From JACJWR01 sp964547485 (GTDB lineage Bacteria; Actinomycetota; Actinomycetes; S36-B12; UBA10799), in contig CAZJNU010000047.1 in NCBI GenBank assembly GCA_964547485.1, positions 1-21,111 of the forward strand: a DNA stretch of 21,111 nt. Direction: 5' to 3'. Position numbers and translations under genes: made by a program. The notes under the pieces are model-generated. The model was not told where the DNA came from. It worked only from the letters and a program-made list of their open reading frames with translations, and made no database searches. Positions 14,292 to 21,111 of the stretch are shown one piece after another (the stretch's first letter is position 1; the number at the start of each line of letters is the position of its first letter).

Positions 14292-14986
14292 CAGGCCGGA
14301 GAGCCGCCCTCGAGCAGCAGCGCATCGAGGGTGTCCCCAGTGAGCCGTCGGAAGCAACGCCGTCCGCGGCCCCGTTCCAGCGTGGCCACCTCAAGCGCGG
14401 CCGGTGCCAGCGGCTCGCCTTCGCCGGACAACAGCGACCGGGCCAGCTTGAGAGCAGCCGACAACTCCATCCCCTCCTGCCAGGACTCCTTCAGACGGCC
14501 GGACATGGTCTCCGCCGAGCCACCCATCGCGACATAGCCGTACTCATCGGCCACCGACCCGTCGAAGGTGAGTCGGTACAACTGATCAGCATCGGCAGTG
14601 TCACCGACCTCGGCCACGACCAGTTCGACCTCGTACGGTTTGGGCGCCTCGGTGAAGACCGACCCGAGCGTTTGCGCGTAGGCGTTCGCCAACCCCCGCG
14701 AGGTGACGTCGGAGCGATCGTAGGAGAAGCCGGTGAGGTCGGCGAACCGCACGCCGGCGACCCGCAGTCGCTCGAATTCGTTGTACTTGCCGACCGCGGC
14801 AAAGGCGATCCGGTCGTAGATCTCGCTGATCTTGTGCAGTGCCCGCGACGGGTTCTCGGCCACCAGCAGGATGCCGCTGGCATAGGACAACACGACCACC
14901 GACCGTCCGCGGGCGATACCCTTCCGGGCGAAGTCGGCCTTGTCCTTGATCAGCTGTTCCGGTGACACGTAGTAGGGCATGCTCAT
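14291..14986 (-). CDS. prcA: Proteasome alpha subunit PrcA
   Basis: A 231-aa alpha-type subunit forming the outer rings of the 20S core and docking the ARC ATPase. The N-terminal gate region is MSMPYYVSPEQLIKDKADFA, followed by KGIARGRSVVVLSYASGILL and HKISEIYDRIAFAAVGKYNE, all typical of PrcA. The catalytic N-terminal Thr is absent, as expected for alpha subunits. The ATG at 14986 overlaps the prcB TGA by 4 nt (ATGA); a second in-frame ATG at 14980 gives a protein two residues shorter. The ribosome binding site (GAGGGTGGTGATG) lies within the end of prcB. Confidence 0.97.
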   Translation of the reverse strand: MSMPYYVSPEQLIKDKADFARKGIARGRSVVVLSYASGILLVAENPSRALHKISEIYDRIAFAAVGKYNEFERLRVAGVRFADLTGFSYDRSDVTSRGLANAYAQTLGSVFTEAPKPYEVELVVAEVGDTADADQLYRLTFDGSVADEYGYVAMGGSAETMSGRLKESWQEGMELSAALKLARSLLSGEGEPLAPAALEVATLERGRGRRCFRRLTGDTLDALLLEGGSPA

Positions 14987-15858
14987 CGGTCATCACCACC
15001 CTCGAGGCCGGTCAGGATCGCCTTCGGTCCATCCGGGCTGGTGTGACGGTCCTGCACCACGCCGGCCACCACCGCTGCAATCTCGGAATCCGGCAAGATG
15101 CGCACGCCGTTGACGTCCGCAACGGCCACCAGTGGGTAGATCTTGCGGAACAGGTCCGGGCCACCGGTGGCGGAATCGTCGTCCGCCGCGTCGAACAGCG
15201 CCTCGACACACACCTGGGCGCAGCGCTGAGCCGACAACTCCTCCCGGTAGAGCTTCTTCAACGAGCCCCGGGCGAACATGCTGCCGGAACCGACCGCGTA
15301 GAAGTCATGCTCCTCATAGCGACCGCCGGTCACGTCGTAGGAGAAGATTCGACCCCGGTGCTCGGTCAGGTCGTAGCCGGCGAACAGCGGAACCACTGCC
15401 AGTCCTTGCATCGCCATCGCCAGGTTCGCCCGAATCAGGGTGCTCAGCCGGTTGGCCTTGCCGAGGATTGACAGGGTGGCACCCTCGATCTTCTCGTAGT
15501 GCTCCAACTCCAGCTGGAAGGTCCGCACCAGTTCCATCGCCAAACCCGCGGCGCCCGCGATGCCCACCATCGAATAGGCGTCAGCGGCGTGCACCTTCTC
15601 GATGTCACGCTGGGCGATGACGTTGCCCATCGTCGCCCGCCGGTCACCCGCCATCACCACGCCGCCGGCGAAGGTACTCGCCACGATGGTGGTTCCGTGC
15701 GGGCTGACATCCGCATATCCCTGGCCGGCGGCCACGCTCGGGTACGCCGCACCGGGCAACAACTCGGGTCGGTGGCTGCCGAGAAAGTCGACGAACGAGG
15801 CGGAGCCAGGAGTCAGAAAGGCCGCGGGTAGCGCACCAGAGCCATCATCGAGGGCCAC
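14983..15858 (-). CDS. prcB: Proteasome beta subunit PrcB (catalytic)
   Basis: A 291-aa proprotein. A 55-residue propeptide ends in SPHG, after which autocleavage would expose Thr56 in TTIVASTFAG, the N-terminal nucleophile of the 20S core. The catalytic partners are in register: mature Asp17 (Asp72) and Lys33 (Lys88). The rest, from GDRRATMGNVIAQRDIEKVH through FYAVGSGSMFARGSLKKLY, is typical of actinobacterial beta subunits. It starts with GTG at 15858 immediately after the pup TAG, so translation is presumably coupled to pup. It overlaps prcA by 4 nt. The length is normal. Confidence 0.97.
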   Translation of the reverse strand: MALDDGSGALPAAFLTPGSASFVDFLGSHRPELLPGAAYPSVAAGQGYADVSPHGTTIVASTFAGGVVMAGDRRATMGNVIAQRDIEKVHAADAYSMVGIAGAAGLAMELVRTFQLELEHYEKIEGATLSILGKANRLSTLIRANLAMAMQGLAVVPLFAGYDLTEHRGRIFSYDVTGGRYEEHDFYAVGSGSMFARGSLKKLYREELSAQRCAQVCVEALFDAADDDSATGGPDLFRKIYPLVAVADVNGVRILPDSEIAAVVAGVVQDRHTSPDGPKAILTGLEGGDDR

Positions 15859-16047
15859 CTACTCACCGCCCTTCTGGACGAACGCGGCGACGAACTCCTC
15901 GGCGTTCGTTTCCAGCACGTCGTCGATCTCGTCGAGGATCGCATCGACGTCGGCATCCCGAGCCGAAGTGTCCGGGGCGACTGCCTCGACCACATCCTCC
16001 TCGACCACCGCATCGCTGGGCTTGTGTACTTTTTCCTGTCCGGCCAT
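15859..16047 (-). CDS. pup: Pup, prokaryotic ubiquitin-like protein
   Basis: A 62-aa, acidic, disordered tag protein. Its C-terminal half (AILDEIDDVLETNAEEFVAA) forms the helix bound by the ARC coiled coil, and it ends in VQKGGE. Because the last residue is already Glu, PafA can use it without Dop deamidation; mycobacterial Pup ends in Gln. ATG at 16047 has AAGGAGAT upstream. It lies 41 nt after the dop stop and directly abuts prcB, the order seen in most actinobacteria. Its lysines are at 6, 9 and 59. Confidence 0.97.
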   Translation of the reverse strand: MAGQEKVHKPSDAVVEEDVVEAVAPDTSARDADVDAILDEIDDVLETNAEEFVAAFVQKGGE

Positions 16048-16088
16048 GGCCGATCTCCTTTCGTGGGATTGACTCGACCCTAGTGGTT

Positions 16089-17606
16089 CTATCGGACAGT
16101 CAGCGAACGAACGAGGTCAGCCGCGCTGGACGCCGAGTCCAGCAGCGCTCCGACGTGCTCTCGGGTGCCTCGCAGCGGATCCAACGTGGGCACGCGCACC
16201 AGCGGATCCCGGTCGGGCAAATCGAAGATCACTGAATCCCAACTGGCCGCCGCGACACTCGCGCCGAACCGCCGGATGCATTCCCCCCGGAAATAGGCTC
16301 GGGTGTCCGTCGGCGGTGTGGCCACCGCGGCGGCAATCTGCTCGTCATCGGTGAGCCGTTCGAGTCGGCCACGGGCCTCCAACCTCAGTGCCAGGCCGCG
16401 ATCGGGTCGGACATCGCTGTACTGGACGTCTACTAGTTCCAGTCGGGCATCGTCCCACGCCAGACCATCTCTGCGTCGATAGCCCTCCAGCAGCGACAGT
16501 TTGGCGACCCAGTCGAGTTGCCCTGCCAATTCGCCTGGATCACGGGCCAGCGCATCCAACACCGTCTGCCACCGGGCCAGCACATCCAACGTCTCTGCAT
16601 CAGCATCCCCGCCGAGCCGGTCGTCGACGAACTTCACGGCCTGCTCCGCGTACTCTCGCTGGAGCTCGATGGCAGTGAGGGTGCGGCCAGAACGGAGCGT
16701 GATCCGATGCCGCAGAGTCGGGTCGTGGCTGACCGCGTGCAGTTCCGACACCGGGTTGAGCGGTGTCAGTTGCTCGTGCAGCCAACCCGCTTCCAGCATC
16801 GCGAGCACCAACGAGGTGGTCCCCATCTTCAGATACGTTGCCACCTCGCTCATGTTCGCGTCACCGATGATCACATGTAGCCGCCGGTGAAACTCGGGAT
16901 CGGCATGCGGCTCGTCGCGAGTGTTGATGATCGGCCGCTTAAGGGTCGTTTCCAACCCGACCTCGACCTCGAAGAAGTCAGACCGGGAGGAGAGCTGGAA
17001 GCCCGATATCTTGCCGTCCTGACCGATGCCGACCCGGCCGGCGCCGGTAATGATCTGCCGGGAGACGAAGAACGGTGTCAGATGTCGGACGATCTCTGCG
17101 AACGGCGTCCGCCGGCTCATCAGGTAGTTCTCGTGGGTGCCGTAGGAGGCGCCCTTGTTGTCGGTGTTGTTCTTGTAGAGCTGAACTTTGCCCAGCCCCG
17201 GCACGGCTGAGGCCAACGCCGCAGCCCGCGCCATCACCACCTGGCCTGCGCGGTCGTAACGGACGGCCTGGGACGGAGTGAGCACCTCGGGCGAGGAATA
17301 CTCCGGGTGCGCGTGATCGACGTAGAGCCGGGCGCCATTGGTGAGGATGACGTTCGCCAGTCCCATGTCCTCGTCGGTCAATTGCGAGGCGTCGGCATCG
17401 GCGCGGGTCATGTCGTAGCCGCGGGCATCCCGCAGCGGTGCCTCCTGTTGGTAGTCCCAGCTGGTTCGATATTGACCGGTGAGTCCCCGATCCGAGGCGT
17501 AGGCGTTCACCACATGGGTCGACAGCACCATCGCGTTCATGTTGGGACGTCCGGGCACGGTGACCCCGTACTCGGTCTCAATGCCCATCACCCGGCGGAC
17601 TGTCAT
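16089..17606 (-). CDS. dop: Dop, depupylase (deamidase of Pup)
   Basis: A 505-aa paralogue of PafA that hydrolyses the isopeptide bond between Pup and substrates. In species with Pup-Gln it also deamidates the Pup terminus. It begins MTVRRVMGIETEYGVTVPGR and carries the Dop-specific insertion (about 20-75, with STHVVNAYASDRG and RTSWDYQQEAPLRDARGYDM). Shared fold signatures are ARLYVDHAHPEYSSPE, QLYKNNTDNKGASYGTHENY, RPIINTRDEPHADPEFHRRL and HVIIGDANMSE. Since Pup here ends in Glu, depupylation is the likely main role. The start is ATG 17606, 39 nt after the ARC stop. The length is usual for Dop (about 500 aa). Confidence 0.96.
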   Translation of the reverse strand: MTVRRVMGIETEYGVTVPGRPNMNAMVLSTHVVNAYASDRGLTGQYRTSWDYQQEAPLRDARGYDMTRADADASQLTDEDMGLANVILTNGARLYVDHAHPEYSSPEVLTPSQAVRYDRAGQVVMARAAALASAVPGLGKVQLYKNNTDNKGASYGTHENYLMSRRTPFAEIVRHLTPFFVSRQIITGAGRVGIGQDGKISGFQLSSRSDFFEVEVGLETTLKRPIINTRDEPHADPEFHRRLHVIIGDANMSEVATYLKMGTTSLVLAMLEAGWLHEQLTPLNPVSELHAVSHDPTLRHRITLRSGRTLTAIELQREYAEQAVKFVDDRLGGDADAETLDVLARWQTVLDALARDPGELAGQLDWVAKLSLLEGYRRRDGLAWDDARLELVDVQYSDVRPDRGLALRLEARGRLERLTDDEQIAAAVATPPTDTRAYFRGECIRRFGASVAAASWDSVIFDLPDRDPLVRVPTLDPLRGTREHVGALLDSASSAADLVRSLTVR

Positions 17607-17645
17607 GTCCGCAAGCCTATCCCCGCGTCGAGGCGCGTGAACCGA

Positions 17646-19298
17646 TTATAGGTACTGGCCGGTGTTGGCGGTGGTGTCGATCGACCGACCCGTCTCCCCG
17701 CCCTGCTTGCCCTGGATCAGGGTCCGGATGAAGACGATCCGCTCGCCCTTCTTGCCCGAGATCCGCGCCCAGTCGTCGGGGTTGGTGGTGTTCGGCAGGT
17801 CCTCGTTCTCGCGGAATTCATCGACGCAGGCCGCCAGCACATGTGCCACCCGGATCCCTTTATGGCCATTGGCCAGGAAGTCCTTGATCGCGGACTTCTT
17901 GGCCCGGGAGACGATGTTCTCCAGCATCGCGCCGGAGTTGAAGTCCTTGAAGTAGAGGACCTCCTTGTCACCGTTGGCATAGGTGACCTCGAGGAATCGG
18001 TTCTCATCGGAGTCGGAGTACATCCGCTCGACGGCCCGCCGGATCATGGCCGCAACACAGGTCTGCGGGTTGCCACCATGCTCTGCCAAGTCGTCGGGGT
18101 GCAGCGGCAGGTCGGCGGTCAGGTACTTGGACAGGATTTCCGCGGCCGCCTGCGCATCGGGGCGTTCAATTTTGATCTTCACGTCCAACCGGCCGGGCCG
18201 CAGGATTGCGGGGTCGATCATGTCCTCCCGGTTCGAGGCCCCGATCACTATCACGTTCTCCAAACCTTCGACGCCGTCGATCTCGCTCAGCAACTGCGGC
18301 ACGATCGTGTTCTCGACGTCGCTGGACACCCCGGAGCCGCGGGTCCGGAACAGCGAATCCATCTCGTCGAAGAAGACGATCACAGGCATCCCCTCGCTCG
18401 CCTTCTCGCGGGCCCGCTGAAACACCAGCCGGATGTGGCGCTCGGTCTCGCCGACATACTTGTTGAGAAGTTCAGGACCCTTGATGTTGAGGAAGAAGCT
18501 GCGTCCCTCGCCGGCGCCGGTGCGTTCGGTCACCTTTCGGGCCAACGAGGCGGCGACCGCCTTGGCGATCAGCGTCTTGCCACAACCTGGCGGGCCGTAC
18601 AGCAGGATCCCCTTCGGCGGCCGCAGGTGATGCTCCGCGTACAGGTCGGCATGCAGGTAGGGAAGTTCCACCGCATCCCGGATCTGTTCGATCTGGTTTC
18701 CGAGGCCGCCGATATCGTCATAGGCGATATCGGGCACCTCCTCCAGCACGAGTTCCTCCACCTCCGCCTTCGGGATCCGCTCGTAGACATAGCCCGCGCG
18801 CGGGTCCAGCAGCAGCGAATCCCCCGCCCGCACCGTCTGTCCGCGGAGCGGCTCGGCGACCCGCACCACCCGCTCCTCATCGGTGTGGCCGAGCACCAGC
18901 GCCCGTTGGCCGTCGTCGAGCAGTTCCTTGAACATGACGATCTCGCCGACCGTCTCGAAATCGCAGGACGCGACCACGTTCAAGGCTTCGTTGAGCATCA
19001 CCTCTTGACCCGGCACCAGCGCGTCGGCATCCACCGCCGGGCTCACCACCACCCTGTGCTTACGACCGGAGACGACTACGTCGGCCACGCCCTCGTCGAC
19101 CAGTTCCAGGAAGACGCCGTAGGTGTTGGGCGGCTCGGCCAGCCTGTTGAGTTCCTCCCGCAGCGACACGATCTGGTCGCGCGCCTCGCGCAGGGTGGCC
19201 GCGAGTCGGCGGTTCGACTCCTTCGTCGCTGCCAGCGCGGCCGCCGTGGCCTCTGGCGTCGGCTGTCCGATGCGTCGGAAATCCTCGTGGGAATCCAT
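17646..19298 (-). CDS. arc: ARC/Mpa, proteasome-associated AAA ATPase
   Basis: A 550-aa hexameric unfoldase (Mpa in mycobacteria, ARC elsewhere). An N-terminal coiled coil (about 20-55) binds Pup. OB-fold domains (about 58-185) follow, then one AAA domain with Walker A GPPGCGKT (235-242), pore loop KYVGE (280-284) and Walker B VIVFFDEMD (306-314). The chain ends in Gly-Gln-Tyr-Leu, the penultimate-Tyr signal that opens the 20S gate. ATG at 19298 is preceded by GGAGGGCG. The upstream intergenic region of 145 nt may hold the promoter for the whole proteasome block. dop follows after 39 nt. Confidence 0.96.
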   Translation of the reverse strand: MDSHEDFRRIGQPTPEATAAALAATKESNRRLAATLREARDQIVSLREELNRLAEPPNTYGVFLELVDEGVADVVVSGRKHRVVVSPAVDADALVPGQEVMLNEALNVVASCDFETVGEIVMFKELLDDGQRALVLGHTDEERVVRVAEPLRGQTVRAGDSLLLDPRAGYVYERIPKAEVEELVLEEVPDIAYDDIGGLGNQIEQIRDAVELPYLHADLYAEHHLRPPKGILLYGPPGCGKTLIAKAVAASLARKVTERTGAGEGRSFFLNIKGPELLNKYVGETERHIRLVFQRAREKASEGMPVIVFFDEMDSLFRTRGSGVSSDVENTIVPQLLSEIDGVEGLENVIVIGASNREDMIDPAILRPGRLDVKIKIERPDAQAAAEILSKYLTADLPLHPDDLAEHGGNPQTCVAAMIRRAVERMYSDSDENRFLEVTYANGDKEVLYFKDFNSGAMLENIVSRAKKSAIKDFLANGHKGIRVAHVLAACVDEFRENEDLPNTTNPDDWARISGKKGERIVFIRTLIQGKQGGETGRSIDTTANTGQYL

Positions 19299-19373
19299 CT
19301 GGTCGCCCTCCTCTGCCCTGCGGTCGGCCGTGCTGTGCCGCCGAGCTGCGGCGCCAGCGGCGAACTGTGCACG

Positions 19374-19401
19374 ACCCTACCCACATTCCGCACAAATACC
19401 A
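19374..19401 (-). promoter_or_regulatory. Candidate promoter of the ARC-dop-pup-prcBA block
   Basis: On the minus strand TGGTAT (19401-19396) and TAGGGT (19379-19374) are separated by 16 nt, a plausible actinobacterial -35/-10 pair. It lies about 75 nt before the ARC ATG in the only sizeable gap (19299-19443) upstream of the block. The -35 is weak, so the call rests mainly on the TANNNT -10 and location. Confidence 0.35.
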
Positions 19402-19443
19402 GGTGGTCTGGCGTGCGGCTGACAGCCGGCCACCTCGGCGAAG

Positions 19444-20334
19444 CTAGACGCTGGTGCCGGCGGAACCCGGCCAGTCGTCGCCATAGGCCCCCTTCGCGGG
19501 GCGGGTTCTTCGCGCCGGCAGCACCGTGCCGTCGGCCAGTCGGCGCGCCGTCACCAGGAACCCGGTGTGCCCGACCATCCGATGATCGGGCCGCACCGAC
19601 AACCCCTCGACGTGCCAGGTCCGCAGCAGCGTCTCCAACGGCTTCGGTTCGGTCCAGCGGCCGTCCTCGCGCAGGGTCTCCACCAATCTGGACAGCTGGG
19701 TGGTGGTGGCGAGATAGGCGCAGAGAACGCCGCCGGGAACCAGCGAGGTGGCGACGGCGGCCAGACACTCCCACGGTGCGAGCATGTCCAACACGACCCG
19801 ATCCACCTCAGTGTCCTGCAGCTGGTCCTGCAGATCCCCGACCGTCAACTCCCACGCCGGATGGTCCGCGCCGAAAAACATCTCGACATTCCGGCGTGCC
19901 ACTTTGGCGAAGTCGGCGCGCCGCTCGAAGGAATGCACGCTGCCCTGATCGCCGACCGCGCGCAGCAGGCTGCAGGTCAACGCACCGGAGCCGACCCCGG
20001 CCTCCACCACCCTCGCGCCGGGAAAGACATCCGCCAGGCCAACGATCAGCGCCGCGTCCTTGGGATAGACGACCGTCGCTCCTCTGGGCATCGACAACAC
20101 GAAGTCGCGCAACAGCGGACGCTGCGCCAGATAGCTGGTGCCCTTGCTGCTCGTGATGACGACCCCCTCCGGCCCATCCAGCAGGTCGTCGTGGGCGACA
20201 GCACCCTTGGAGGTGTGGAACACCCGACCGGTCTCGAGCGTGATCGTGTGCATCCGGCCCTTGGTATCGGTGAGTTGCACTCGGTCCCCGGGGCGTAACA
20301 GCCCCCGTCGATTCGCGGCTCCGGTGGCGGTCAT
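19444..20334 (-). CDS. trmI: TrmI, tRNA (adenine-58-N1)-methyltransferase
   Basis: A 296-aa class I SAM-dependent enzyme that makes m1A58 in the T-loop of tRNA. The small N-terminal barrel (GDRVQLTDTKGRMHTITLE) precedes the Rossmann domain with the SAM motif VVEAGVGSGALT (109-120), QRPLLRDFVLSMPRGATVVY, VDRVVLDMLAPWE and PGGVLCAYLATTTQL. All are typical of the TrmI family (Rv2118c in M. tuberculosis, which also lies next to the proteasome locus). The ATG at 20334 has only a GGCGGG-like site. Divergent from the M50 gene, with 49 nt between the two starts. It is on the same strand as ARC, but the 145-nt gap suggests separate transcription. Confidence 0.94.
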   Translation of the reverse strand: MTATGAANRRGLLRPGDRVQLTDTKGRMHTITLETGRVFHTSKGAVAHDDLLDGPEGVVITSSKGTSYLAQRPLLRDFVLSMPRGATVVYPKDAALIVGLADVFPGARVVEAGVGSGALTCSLLRAVGDQGSVHSFERRADFAKVARRNVEMFFGADHPAWELTVGDLQDQLQDTEVDRVVLDMLAPWECLAAVATSLVPGGVLCAYLATTTQLSRLVETLREDGRWTEPKPLETLLRTWHVEGLSVRPDHRMVGHTGFLVTARRLADGTVLPARRTRPAKGAYGDDWPGSAGTSV

Positions 20335-20371
20335 GCCCGCCAGCGTACGCAGCGAGCGGCGGCCAGGGGGT

Positions 20372-20377
20372 TAGGGT
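20372..20377 (+). promoter_or_regulatory. Candidate -10 element for leaderless transcription of the M50 gene
   Basis: TAGGGT ends 6 nt before the ATG at 20384, so a start about 7 nt downstream of the -10 would coincide with the A of the ATG. No ribosome binding site is seen at proper spacing. Leaderless mRNAs with a TANNNT box at this distance are common in actinobacteria. No clear -35 (around 20349-20354 is GC-rich). Confidence 0.4.
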
Positions 20378-20383
20378 CTGAGC

Positions 20384-21111
20384 ATGTCCAGCGAGAGCGA
20401 TACCCAATCCCGGGGCGCCGGGGTCCGATTCTCGCTGTTCGGGATGCCGATCAAGGTCCCGCTGAGCGGCCTGCTGGGGGCGCTGGTGATCGCTTGGTTG
20501 TGGACGCCCACCTTCGCCTCCGACGGGGCCAGTGGAGTGCCGCTGGCGGCGGCCTTCGCAGTACTGCTCTACCTCGGCATTCTGTTGCACGAACTCGGCC
20601 ACGGGTTGACGGCCCGAATGCTCGGCAATCATGTGCACGGCATCACGCTGTGGATCCTGGGTGGCTTCACCTCCTACGAACGCACCCGGAACACCCCTGG
20701 GCGGGAAGCTGCGATCGCGGTCAGCGGTCCGTTGGTGACGTTGCTGATCGCGGCCGGCTGCTTTGGCGCAATGGCGGGCTTCCCACAGATGCCAGAGATG
20801 GCGTGGCAGTTGATCAATGCGTTGGCTGTCAGCAACCTGCTGATCGGCGTGTTGAACCTTCTGCCCGGCCTGCCCCTGGACGGCGGTGGACTGGTGAAAG
20901 CTGCGGTCTGGGCCATTTCCCGCAGTGAGTACCGCGGAACTGTGGTGGCGGCCTGGTGCGGTCGCGGGTTGGCGGTGGCTTTCGTGCTGGCGTCGTTCGC
21001 GCTGTCTGTGCTGCCGGGCCTGTCGATGGGATTCACCGGCCTGCTGGTCACCGGCGTCTTCGCGGTGTTCCTCTGGTTGGGTGCGACGGCGAACCTTCGG
21101 TCGGCCAAACT
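20384..21111 (+). CDS. Site-2 protease family (peptidase M50) membrane metalloprotease, 3' end beyond window
   Basis: An open frame of 242 codons from ATG 20384 to the right edge. After a polar start (MSSESDTQSRGAGVRFSLFG), hydrophobic helices carry the zinc motif HELGH (69-73) and the third ligand region NLLPGLPLDGG (158-168, Asp166). ILGGFTSYERTRNTPGREAA and VSGPLVTLLIAAG are typical of the family. Such proteases cut substrates within the membrane, often anti-sigma factors or other regulators, but the target here is unknown. Members often end in CBS domains; none is present up to the edge. Divergent from trmI. Confidence 0.9.
   Translation, partial: MSSESDTQSRGAGVRFSLFGMPIKVPLSGLLGALVIAWLWTPTFASDGASGVPLAAAFAVLLYLGILLHELGHGLTARMLGNHVHGITLWILGGFTSYERTRNTPGREAAIAVSGPLVTLLIAAGCFGAMAGFPQMPEMAWQLINALAVSNLLIGVLNLLPGLPLDGGGLVKAAVWAISRSEYRGTVVAAWCGRGLAVAFVLASFALSVLPGLSMGFTGLLVTGVFAVFLWLGATANLRSAK

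Noticed and set aside
17841..20156. Long plus-strand open frame (771 codons) over ARC and trmI
   Set aside because: Antisense to two well-conserved genes and crosses their intergenic gap; the composition shifts to Arg/Pro/Ser low complexity and no motif is seen.
1..21111. tRNA or rRNA genes
   Set aside because: No cloverleaf-like GTTCRANNC segments in tRNA context and no rRNA core sequences were seen on either strand; a dedicated scan was not possible.

Overview
The window is a stretch of high-GC actinobacterial chromosome carrying the Pup-proteasome locus and its usual neighbours. The evidence is a complete Pup/proteasome gene set, WYL-domain PafBC, a mycobacterial-type LexA box, GTG starts and GC-rich codon use. 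Gene order (trmI, ARC, dop, pup, prcB, prcA, pafA ... pafBC ... tatA, tatC ... helY, nearly all on the minus strand) matches the Mycobacterium tuberculosis mpa-pafA-tat-helY region. The fused pafBC, the two FKBP genes, the GGE-ending Pup and the dagK-like gene argue for another actinobacterial order. I cannot name the genus.

Right to left, which is the direction of transcription for most genes: at 20384-21111 (+) a site-2 protease (M50) gene runs off the window, with a possible leaderless promoter. Divergent from it is trmI (19444-20334). Next comes the degradation block: ARC/Mpa ATPase, dop, pup, prcB, prcA and pafA (12924-19298). Its genes are packed with 0-41 nt gaps or 1-4 nt overlaps and look like one or two operons. 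Together they make Pup, ligate it to lysines (PafA), remove it (Dop), unfold the tagged protein (ARC) and degrade it (PrcA/PrcB). Two abutting FKBP prolyl isomerases follow, one a lipoprotein and one cytosolic. After them comes a fused PafBC, the WYL activator of LexA-independent DNA-damage genes.

At 6966-9878 a non-syntenic block of three genes separates pafBC from the tat genes: an FUSC-type membrane protein (-), an Ntn-hydrolase amidase of the choloylglycine hydrolase family (+) and a UPF0126/TRIC-like membrane protein (+). At 1400-6800 (-) lies an apparent operon: a two-CxxC zinc-ribbon protein, tatA, tatC, a diacylglycerol-kinase-like lipid kinase and the helicase helY. A 16-bp palindrome sits just upstream of the zinc-ribbon gene.

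The left 1.4 kb is accessory in character. It holds a probable relic of a Tn3-family transposase N-terminus, 14-15 nt tandem repeats, and the 5' part of a DUF222/HNH-endonuclease (13E12-type) gene running off the left edge. Upstream of that gene a good LexA box lies immediately next to a match to the PafBC-type RecA-NDp promoter. This links the accessory gene to the DNA-damage regulator encoded elsewhere in the window. I found no tRNA, rRNA, CRISPR array or complete mobile element.
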